This document shows, piece by piece, positions 37,463 to 44,787 of a DNA stretch of 64,000 nt. The stretch comes from G963677085 sp963677085. GTDB lineage: Bacteria > Planctomycetota > Planctomycetia > Pirellulales > Thermoguttaceae. Under the pieces are notes generated by a model that ran no database searches, was not told the DNA's origin, and worked only from the letters and a program-made list of their open reading frames with translations. Every line of letters starts with the position of its first letter. Within the stretch, counting starts at the first letter, position 1. The stretch lies in the NCBI GenBank assembly GCA_963677085.2, contig CAXXFH010000003.1, positions 62,001-126,000 of the forward strand. Reading direction: 5' to 3'. Position numbers and translations under genes: made by a program.

Positions 37463-38009
37463 GCGAGGGCTTCATTTACACAGCTCAGCCCCCCCGATTG
37501 ACCATCCAACGTCGCTCGAATTGCGCCATCCATCCAGCACTCCCGATCACGTCCGCCTTTTCCACGAAAAGTGCTCTCCCCGCAAGGTTGCCATTGCATC
37601 AATCGTGCAAAGTGGGAAAATAGACGGTTTTGCTGGGCGGATTCTGTACCAAGGTTGAGGGAAGAGACCCAACCGGGCCGGGTTATCTTTCGCTATGGCG
37701 GCAGGGCTGACAACTTTGGCGGTGCTATCGTACCCAGGCAAGACCCCGCTCTCGGTGGTCGTTAATCTTTGTCAGAAAGTTATCGATTAGCCGTTTTCCA
37801 AGGCGAAACCCGAGGGCCATCGCGAAGCACGGCCCGGCGAATCGGCAAGTTATTATCGATCGATCCTTAAGAGTGCAGTGTGGCAACCGAATCACTGGTT
37901 GGCCGCTGCTGTTTCGTTGAACAACATACTTGGCACCAGCACGTCATTCATCCCGTCCTGGCAGTCACTATCGCCCCAACCTCGTGGCCACGATCGCGAA
38001 CCCAAACGC
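37463..38009. other. Intergenic region upstream of yidC
   Basis: 547 bases. It holds copy B of the 67-bp element (37721-37787). The yidC frame stays open back to 37878, but residues before ATG 38010 do not look like protein sequence. Confidence 0.5.
37721..37787 (+). repeat. 67-bp intergenic element, copy B (upstream of yidC)
   Basis: Partner of 33900-33966, 76% identical over 67 bases, in the same orientation and at a similar distance (~220 bases) before a start codon. Confidence 0.6.
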
Positions 38010-40481
38010 ATGCAAGATCGCCAGCAGTCCAAAATTCCCGTACTGAACTTCATCCTCTTCGTGTCCCTTTCCTTTGCGGTTCTGTTGGGACACGCCTTGC
38101 TGATGTCGTACCTGAACCCACAGGATGCCAAGGCGCCGCAAGAGCTGGCAGCCGGCAAGGCCGACGAGCAGAAGGTCGACGAAGACCAGCCGAAGCTGCC
38201 CGACACTGTCGCGCCTGTCGAGAACAAGCAAGAGAAACCCGACGACAGTGTCCCGGGCGATCAGGTAGCCGCCCCCGACGGTGCACCCGCCGCAGAACAA
38301 GTCGCAGAGCAGGCCGAACCCGAGGGTCAATGGGTCATGCTGGGTTCCGCCGACCCGGCGGCACCCTACCGCATGCTGGTCACGCTAACCAATCGTGGTG
38401 CCGCGGTCTCTCGCATCGAGCTGAACAGCCCCAGATACCTCGATTTGGAGGACCGCAGTGGTTACTTGGGCCATCTCGTCGTCGACGAGGAGTTGGCCGA
38501 TAAGCAAGCCAGCGGCCGGGGATGTTACGTGCAGGTCGTTGGCCAGGGTACGCCGGCGGCCGAGGCCGGTGTCGAGCAGGGCGACCTGATCGTTGCCGTG
38601 GACAACGTGAAAATCAACACGGCGGGCGAACTCTGGTACGAAATGCAGCAGACCAAGCCCAAGCAGCAGTTGCCGCTGAAAGTTTTGCGTGACGGCAAAG
38701 AGCTGACTCTTACGGCCACGTTGCGCCGCCGCCCGCTTGACGTTGTCAAGCCGGACAATAACGACCCCTTGTCGATGTTGCTCAGCTTCCGCCAAATTGG
38801 CGATGAGGAGTTGCCCGATCCTCACACGAAGATGAAGGACGATGAGCGAAAAGAAGATAAAGACGAGGAACTCGATCTGGCACGGCCGGCGTACATCAAC
38901 GCAGAACTGCCCGGGGTGAATCTCCGCGAAGGCAATTGGGAGATCGTCGAAGCCGACCAGACCCATGTGACCTTCCGTCGTGTGGTGTCGAAATTCGGTT
39001 TGGCGGTGTTGAAAACCTATCGCCTGGCCAAAATTCCAAACGAAGGACAGGCCGACCCCAACTACAAAGCCTATCACCTCGTTTTTGAGATCGAAATCGA
39101 GAATGTCGGCCGCGAGAGCCAGAAATTCGCTTATCAACTCGATGGGCCCACTGGATTGCCAACCGAAGGGTGGTGGTACGCCAATAAGATTGGGCGGTCA
39201 GGGTTCTTCGGAGGTGCGGCCGGGTTGCGCGATGTAGTCGTCCTGAAAGAAGGCAACCAGTTCAGCCAGATCGGTTGTCCGATTATTGCCAAAGACGAAT
39301 TCGGCGCCCCCGGCAAGGATCAACGAATCGATTATATCGGTGTCGACGCCCAATACTTCTCGGCAGTTATCATTCCCGAGAAGGATGATCCAAACGAACT
39401 TTGGTTTGCCGAATGGGAGCCGATTCGCGTGGGACGGCTCGACCCAGAACTGGTGAAGCTGACCGATACCTCGTGCCGGCTGACCAGTACGTTGCACACG
39501 TTGGAGCCGGGCAAGTCGTTGAAGCAGCGTTTCGAGGTCTTCGCCGGCCCGAAGAAACCGCCGTTACTGGCGCAATACGGCCTCGACCAACTCGTCTATT
39601 ACGGCTGGTTTGGTTGGCTGGCCAGACCGATGGTCAAGCTGCTGCACGTGTTTCACGACTACTTCACGTTCGGCAACTTTGGCTTGGCGATCATCCTGCT
39701 GACGATCGTGGTTCGTGGGGCGATGTACCCGTTGAGCCACAAGCAGGCCCTTGGCGCACAAAAGATGCAACTCTTGCAGCCCGAGTTGAAGAAGCTCCAG
39801 GAGAAATACAAAACCGACATGGAGGGTCGCAGCAAGGCCCAGCAAGAGTTGTTCCGCAAGCACAACTACAATCCGTTGAGCGGGTGCCTGGTTCTGTTCG
39901 TCCAGTTGCCCATCTTTATTGCGTTGTACCGTTCGTTGTGGGTCGACGTGGAATTGCGTGGCGCCCCGCTGATTAGCCAAAGCATTCGCTGGTGTTCCGA
40001 CTTGGCCGCCCCCGACATGCTCTTTTACTGGGGTGAGTGGATGCCCAAGTGGGTTAGCGACGGCCAGGGAATGTTTGGACTGGGCCCCTACTTCAACCTG
40101 TTGCCCATCCTTACGATCTTCCTGTTCATTGCCCAACAGAAGATGTTCATGCCGCCGCCGACTGATGAGCAACAGGCTATGCAGCAGAAGGTCATGAAGT
40201 TCATGATGGTGTTTATGGGCTTTCTGTTCTTCAAGGTCGCCAGCGGTTTGTGCATCTATTTCGTGGCATCGAGCCTGTGGGGACTGGCCGAACGGCAACT
40301 GCTGCCAAAGCCTAAACCCGTTGCGGGCGCAGACGCGCCGCAATCTCGAGCCGACGCCAAAACGCGTGCACGGGCCGAAGCAGTCGAACGCGCCAAAGCT
40401 GCGGAAAAACGCGCCCCGAGCAATGGCGAGAAAAACGCCGGCAAGTCGAAACGCCAGAAGAAGAATCGCCCCCAACGCTAG
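38010..40481 (+). CDS. yidC: Membrane protein insertase YidC with an inserted PDZ domain
   Basis: Inserts and folds inner-membrane proteins, alone or with SecYEG. ATG 38010 starts the basic-then-hydrophobic signal anchor (SKIPVLNFILFVSLSFAVLL); no good ribosome site is seen. 823 residues against ~550 in E. coli. After an acidic Pro/Glu/Ala linker the periplasmic domain contains a PDZ-like segment at ~168-240 (GQGTPAAEAGVEQGDLIVAVD, LPLKVLRDGKELTLT). The conserved insertase core follows at ~547-760 (NFGLAIILLTIVVRGAMYPL, FVQLPIFIALYRSLW) and the C terminus is Lys/Arg-rich, suited to ribosome contact. Followed by mnmE, an order also seen in other bacteria. Confidence 0.93.
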   Translation: MQDRQQSKIPVLNFILFVSLSFAVLLGHALLMSYLNPQDAKAPQELAAGKADEQKVDEDQPKLPDTVAPVENKQEKPDDSVPGDQVAAPDGAPAAEQVAEQAEPEGQWVMLGSADPAAPYRMLVTLTNRGAAVSRIELNSPRYLDLEDRSGYLGHLVVDEELADKQASGRGCYVQVVGQGTPAAEAGVEQGDLIVAVDNVKINTAGELWYEMQQTKPKQQLPLKVLRDGKELTLTATLRRRPLDVVKPDNNDPLSMLLSFRQIGDEELPDPHTKMKDDERKEDKDEELDLARPAYINAELPGVNLREGNWEIVEADQTHVTFRRVVSKFGLAVLKTYRLAKIPNEGQADPNYKAYHLVFEIEIENVGRESQKFAYQLDGPTGLPTEGWWYANKIGRSGFFGGAAGLRDVVVLKEGNQFSQIGCPIIAKDEFGAPGKDQRIDYIGVDAQYFSAVIIPEKDDPNELWFAEWEPIRVGRLDPELVKLTDTSCRLTSTLHTLEPGKSLKQRFEVFAGPKKPPLLAQYGLDQLVYYGWFGWLARPMVKLLHVFHDYFTFGNFGLAIILLTIVVRGAMYPLSHKQALGAQKMQLLQPELKKLQEKYKTDMEGRSKAQQELFRKHNYNPLSGCLVLFVQLPIFIALYRSLWVDVELRGAPLISQSIRWCSDLAAPDMLFYWGEWMPKWVSDGQGMFGLGPYFNLLPILTIFLFIAQQKMFMPPPTDEQQAMQQKVMKFMMVFMGFLFFKVASGLCIYFVASSLWGLAERQLLPKPKPVAGADAPQSRADAKTRARAEAVERAKAAEKRAPSNGEKNAGKSKRQKKNRPQR

Positions 40482-40607
40482 TGCTTTGAAAAACCAAGAA
40501 TTGGGGTGCCATGCCCACGCTTGCGTGGGCATGCTGAAATCGCAGGAAACATGCCCACGCAAACGTGGGCATGGCACCCGGTTCCTGGTTCAAGAGTTAC
40601 AAAGCAC
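40481..40607. repeat. Nested inverted-repeat element with catgcccacgc hairpins (copy 2)
   Basis: Outer ends gtgctttg (40481-40488) and caaagcac (40600-40607) are inverted. Inside, ggtgccatgcccacg (40505-40519) pairs with cgtgggcatggcacc (40564-40578). Each arm is itself a hairpin: 40510-40520 with 40523-40533 (11 bp), and 40550-40559 with 40564-40573 (10 bp). It starts on the last base of the yidC stop codon. A degenerate relative sits at 3750-3831. It behaves like a REP/MITE-type repeat; it could also separate yidC from mnmE expression. Confidence 0.8.
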
Positions 40608-40657
40608 TTGCGGCAGAACTGCTTTGGCTGGCGGCCATGCCATCCTATGCCTTGATC

Positions 40658-42067
40658 ATGTATCATACCGACGACACGATCATTGCCGTTGCTTCTGCCG
40701 CTGGCGGCGCTGCACGGGGAATCGTGCGAATCAGTGGTCCGTTGGCGTTCGAGGTCGTTGCCCAATTTTGCCGTGATGCAACCAATCAACACATTCTGCT
40801 CCCGCGGGCCGGTTCACATCAAGCTGGGCCAAAGCCTGCATCCACAACCCTGGTTACCACGCTGCAACTTCCCGAGCTGACCGCTTCGCTACCGTGCGAT
40901 CTTTTCGTTTGGTCCGAAGGCCAAAGCTATACCGGCCAACAGGTCGTCGAGATCCATACCCTCGGCTCGCCACCGCTGCTGGATACCGTGCTGGAAACCC
41001 TTTGCGGAGCCGGCGCCCGACTAGCTGAGCCGGGAGAGTTCACTTTGCGGGCGTTTCTCTCTGGCCGAATCGATCTTACCCAAGCCGAGGCCGTGCTCGG
41101 GGTGATCGATGCACGCGATCCTCGGCAATTCGACGTGGCGCTGGCCCAGCTTGCCGGTGGGCTGGCGGCACCGCTACACAGTTTGCGTACGTCGCTGCTC
41201 GACCTGTTGGCCCACCTTGAAGCTAGTCTGGACTTTGCCGACGAAGAGATTGAGTTCATCTCTGCCGACGAAGTTCAGCATCAACTGTGTGCAGCAGCCG
41301 AAACCGTCGCCGGCCTTCGCGATCAGATGAAATCTCGCAACGTGTCGCACGCCCATACACGCGCCGTGTTGGTGGGTCCGCCTAACGCCGGTAAAAGCAG
41401 CCTGTTCAACGCGTTGGCGCAACGCAGCGGCGCGCTGGTATCGTCCGAGCCGGGCACCACTCGCGACTATCTGGTTGCGGAACTGAACCTCGACGGCGTC
41501 GCCTGTCACCTGGTCGATACGGCCGGCATGGAGGAAATCCGGTTCACGCATTTTGATGAAACATACGTACCCGACCATACCGCTCAAACGCTCGGCGACG
41601 AGCAGCGCCGTATGGCCGAAATATGGATCCTTTGCCTGGATGCCACGCGTCCCGAACTGGGGACATCTTTGTTGACCGACGAAGAAAGTGACAATGTTCA
41701 CATTCTGCGAGTACTTACCAAGGCCGATGCGATTTCAGCGCCCACTCCCGAACGATGTGAGCTGGCAACCAGCAGCACAACAGGGCAGGGCATCGAGTCG
41801 CTACGCACACGACTCCGCGAGACCATTGTTGCGCAGGACGACAACGGAAGAGCCGTCGCGGCGACGGCTTCACGGTGCCGTGAGTCGCTCGCCGGGGCAG
41901 GCGAGAGTCTGCGTCGGGCCGGCAAGCTTGCGGCCGATGGTATTGGCGAGGAACTCGTAGCGGCCGAAATCCGCGTGGCGCTCGACGAACTTGGGAAGGT
42001 CGTTGGCGCCGTCTACACCGACGATGTGCTCGATCGCATCTTCAGCCGGTTCTGCATCGGCAAGTGA
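40658..42067 (+). CDS. mnmE: tRNA uridine-5-carboxymethylaminomethyl GTPase MnmE
   Basis: GTPase that works with MnmG on wobble U34 of several tRNAs. ATG 40658 begins the conserved N terminus (DDTIIAVASAAGGAARGIVRISG); upstream in-frame starts fall in the repeat element. 469 residues. N-terminal folate-binding domain with EPGEFTLRAFLSGRIDLTQAEA-like block, G1 motif GPPNAGKSS (~residue 241), G2 TTRDY, G3 DTAGM, G4 TKAD, and the C-terminal CIGK whose Cys is essential in this family. The switch region contains a ~12-residue insertion rich in His/Thr, slightly unusual. Cytoplasmic. Confidence 0.95.
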   Translation: MYHTDDTIIAVASAAGGAARGIVRISGPLAFEVVAQFCRDATNQHILLPRAGSHQAGPKPASTTLVTTLQLPELTASLPCDLFVWSEGQSYTGQQVVEIHTLGSPPLLDTVLETLCGAGARLAEPGEFTLRAFLSGRIDLTQAEAVLGVIDARDPRQFDVALAQLAGGLAAPLHSLRTSLLDLLAHLEASLDFADEEIEFISADEVQHQLCAAAETVAGLRDQMKSRNVSHAHTRAVLVGPPNAGKSSLFNALAQRSGALVSSEPGTTRDYLVAELNLDGVACHLVDTAGMEEIRFTHFDETYVPDHTAQTLGDEQRRMAEIWILCLDATRPELGTSLLTDEESDNVHILRVLTKADAISAPTPERCELATSSTTGQGIESLRTRLRETIVAQDDNGRAVAATASRCRESLAGAGESLRRAGKLAADGIGEELVAAEIRVALDELGKVVGAVYTDDVLDRIFSRFCIGK

Positions 42068-42195
42068 ACGCTTCGCCAAAAGTTGCACCTCGGTTCTGTT
42101 CGGGTTATTCTTCTGGTTGAATATGCTGGATGAGGTAGGTAGCAGCCGTTGCGGACCGTTCCGGCCCACTTGTCTTTTGAACTGGAGCTGAATCG

Positions 42196-42897
42196 ATGAA
42201 ACGCCCGATCGTCTTGGCCCTCGTCGTCTTTCTCGTGTGTGGCTCGGCCGCATTGTCGAATGCGCAACAGAAGAAGGCGCCGAGAAAGAAACCGCAACGT
42301 CCTAATCCGGCATTTGCGACGGTGAAAGACGACTCTGCGCTGCCGCGTGTTCTGCTGATCGGCGACTCCATTTCGATTGGCTACACAGTACCGGTTCGGC
42401 AGTTGTTGGCCGGCAAGGCCAACGTACACCGCCCGCACACCAACTGCGGTCCCACGATCCGCGGCCTGGAGCAACTTGACCAGTGGCTTGGCGACGGCCA
42501 TTGGGATGTGATTCATTTCAATTGGGGCCTGCACGACCTGCGTCGCGACGACGGGAAGAATCCCCAAGTAGCCCCCGAGCAATATGCCAAGAATCTCGAC
42601 GAGTTGGTCAAGCGACTGAAGAAGACCGGCGCCACACTAATCTGGTGCAGCACGACACCGGTTCCCGAGGGAACTGGCAACCGCATTGTCGGCGATAGTG
42701 CCAAGTACAACGCGCTGGCTCAGAAGGTCATCGATGCCCACGGTATCGAGACCGACGATCTTTTCAACTTCGCACTGCCGCGGTTGAAAGAGATTCAACG
42801 CCCGGCCAACGTACACTTCACCGCCGAAGGCTCGAAGATACTGGCCAAGCAGGTAGCCGGCAGCATCGAGAAAGCTCTGAAAACCCGGCAGCAGTAG
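42196..42897 (+). CDS. Secreted SGNH/GDSL-type hydrolase
   Basis: 233 residues from ATG 42196. A signal peptide (residues 1-23, VLALVVFLVCGSAALSNAQ) is followed by a basic Lys/Arg linker. The SGNH motifs are block I IGDSISIGY (catalytic Ser), a central Gly/Asn block (FNWGLHDLR), and the C-terminal His in NVHFTAEGS. Family members are esterases, lipases or polysaccharide deacetylases acting outside the cytoplasm. The substrate is unknown. Convergent with the radical SAM gene. Confidence 0.9.
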   Translation: MKRPIVLALVVFLVCGSAALSNAQQKKAPRKKPQRPNPAFATVKDDSALPRVLLIGDSISIGYTVPVRQLLAGKANVHRPHTNCGPTIRGLEQLDQWLGDGHWDVIHFNWGLHDLRRDDGKNPQVAPEQYAKNLDELVKRLKKTGATLIWCSTTPVPEGTGNRIVGDSAKYNALAQKVIDAHGIETDDLFNFALPRLKEIQRPANVHFTAEGSKILAKQVAGSIEKALKTRQQ

Positions 42898-42920
42898 ACG
42901 GTGAGGCAACGACCTTCTGC

Positions 42921-44036
42921 TTACATCACGGGTTCCACATCCTCGCGAGGTACATAGATGCAGTCGGGCTCGGTTTCCAAGGGGTCGCCAGTAACGGCGT
43001 ACGCCCGGGCCCGACTTCCCCCGCACACGTACCGGTATTCGCAAACCCCGCAGCGGCCTTTGAATCTATTGGGATCGCGGAGCGCACGAAACGTGGTGTG
43101 GTTCTGGTAAGCGTCGACAACGGAATCCTTGGGAAATTGGCCGCACTTCAGCGGCAGAAAACCGGCCGGATAGACCTCACCGGTGTGGCCGACAAACATC
43201 ACCCCCTTGCCGTCGCCCACGCCCAACGGAGCCCGATGTCCGCGCCGCTGGGCCCCGTCGTCTCGACCTCGCGGGCCGGCCAACGGATCGCCACCTTGCT
43301 GCAGCACGAAACGACGATAGTGCGGCGCTTCGGTCGTTTTTACTGCATAAGGTTGGCTGTTAGCGTGATGCCAAAGCCGGGCAAACACTTCCTCGTATTC
43401 GGCCGGACCGATCCGTTCCTCTTCCACACCACGGCCCACGGGTATCAGAAAAAACACCGACCACATTGCGATGCCCCGGGTGGCCAACAACTCGGCCATG
43501 GCGTCGATCTGATGAACATTGCGGCGCGTGATCGAAGTGTTCACTTGGACAGCCATCTGAAGATCGCGAGCGGCATCGAGCATCGCCAAGGTGCGAGCGA
43601 AGCTTCCTTCCCAGCCGCGAAATGCATCGTGAACTTGGGCATCGGCGCCGTCCAAGCTGATGCCCAAGCGCCGTACGCCAACACGGCGTGCGTGCTCGAA
43701 GGCATCGCGCGTTGCCAATGGTGTGGCCGACGGGGTCAACGCCACCTGCAAGCCACGCCCCACAGCATGGGCAATCAGGTCGAATAGATCGGCTCGCTTC
43801 AAGGGATCGCCGCCGGTAAAAACCACCATCGGAGGGCGAGGGAAAGTGGTCACTTGGTCCAACAAGGTTAGCGACTGTTCGTGAGTCAGTTCCTCGGGAT
43901 GTGCGTTCTCCTGAGCAGACGCACGACAGTGCTTACACACCAGGTCGCACGCCATGGTGACCTCGTAGTAGAACATCAAGGGACTGCGGTCGAAATCGGC
44001 CTTCGTATAGGCTTCGTGGGCAGCGTGCAAGTTCAT
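42921..44036 (-). CDS. Radical SAM/SPASM enzyme (TIGR04053/AhbD-like)
   Basis: ATG 44036 is preferred; a TTG four codons earlier also exists. 371 residues. The radical SAM cluster motif CDLVCKHC is at residues ~30-37, followed by FTGGDPL (SAM contact) and SLDGADAQVHD. The C terminus has a SPASM-type cysteine set (LKCGQF, GRCGVCEYRYVCGGSRARA, PDCIY) binding auxiliary iron-sulfur clusters. The start FDRSPLMFYYEVTMACDL matches the TIGR04053 type, related to heme-synthesis AhbD/NirJ and to peptide maturases. No precursor peptide is visible beside it. 16 bases downstream of a small membrane-protein gene, probably one operon. Confidence 0.9.
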   Translation of the reverse strand: MNLHAAHEAYTKADFDRSPLMFYYEVTMACDLVCKHCRASAQENAHPEELTHEQSLTLLDQVTTFPRPPMVVFTGGDPLKRADLFDLIAHAVGRGLQVALTPSATPLATRDAFEHARRVGVRRLGISLDGADAQVHDAFRGWEGSFARTLAMLDAARDLQMAVQVNTSITRRNVHQIDAMAELLATRGIAMWSVFFLIPVGRGVEEERIGPAEYEEVFARLWHHANSQPYAVKTTEAPHYRRFVLQQGGDPLAGPRGRDDGAQRRGHRAPLGVGDGKGVMFVGHTGEVYPAGFLPLKCGQFPKDSVVDAYQNHTTFRALRDPNRFKGRCGVCEYRYVCGGSRARAYAVTGDPLETEPDCIYVPREDVEPVM

Positions 44037-44052
44037 GTGTTTTCTCAAATAG

Positions 44053-44469
44053 CTAGACGTTCAGGCGTGAGACGCCAGGCCCCGAGTGGCAGCGAATCAC
44101 CTCGCGATAGACAACCGAGTAATAACGATAACGAGCCGGCATGTGCGACCCCACCGAGCCGAGCACCACCACGACAAGCAACAATACCATGCGCTGTGGC
44201 CAGAAAAGTGGCACGCCGGCCAGCAACACTAATTTGGTGAGCGTCATCAACCCACGGAGCTGATGAAACCATAGCAATCGCGGCCCTGCTTCTAAGGCAG
44301 CCAACGCCACGCCAGTAATAACCGTTGCAACCAAGTACGGCAGCAGGTTCTCACGGGACCTATCGAAAGCATGGCCACCCAGCAGGATACCCATGGCCGC
44401 AAGATGGGTGGTGCGCGCAGCGATATTCCACAATCGAGCGTTGCACAACCATTCAAGCAGATATGACAT
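44053..44469 (-). CDS. Small membrane protein in operon with the radical SAM enzyme
   Basis: 138 residues from ATG 44469; the frame is open further to 44598, but that part is basic and not hydrophobic. No clear ribosome site is visible at either. Three or four membrane helices (for example LPYLVATVITGVALAALEA, MTLTKLVLLAGVPLFW, MVLLLVVVVLGSVGS). A His before the first helix and PARYRYYS after the last may face one side. I cannot assign a family; the layout recalls CopD/DUF2214-like heme or copper membrane proteins, but this is a guess. The tight spacing suggests it works with the downstream radical SAM enzyme. Confidence 0.65.
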   Translation of the reverse strand: MSYLLEWLCNARLWNIAARTTHLAAMGILLGGHAFDRSRENLLPYLVATVITGVALAALEAGPRLLWFHQLRGLMTLTKLVLLAGVPLFWPQRMVLLLVVVVLGSVGSHMPARYRYYSVVYREVIRCHSGPGVSRLNV

Positions 44470-44612
44470 CGAAACAAGCAACGACCGGCAGGAGGCAAAG
44501 CTAGTGAGGCCGCGAGAGCCAAGGCAAGAATTTTGACAAAAGCCTCGCCCTCGAAAAGGCAAGGCTCCGTCGTTGTCCACTCGCTGCCTCGGCATCAACG
44601 AAATACGGTGAC

Positions 44613-44637
44613 CGATGCACCACCTTCCGGTGCATCG
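44613..44637 (-). other. Hairpin in the spacer of a minus-strand gene pair
   Basis: A 9-bp perfect stem cgatgcacc/ggtgcatcg around a short loop between two minus-strand genes. There is no U-run, so termination is uncertain. Confidence 0.35.
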
Positions 44638-44787
44638 CAGGGCCTCCGGTGCGTCACAGGACTGCCAACCAAACCGGCGCTACTGCGTTTTCACCGGGAA
44701 CCGCCTCCATTATAGCGGCCGGTCGCCACGAGGCCACTGTGTCGCTTGAACCGCGGCGTGTCTATTGGATAGCTAGGTCTGGTTGGG

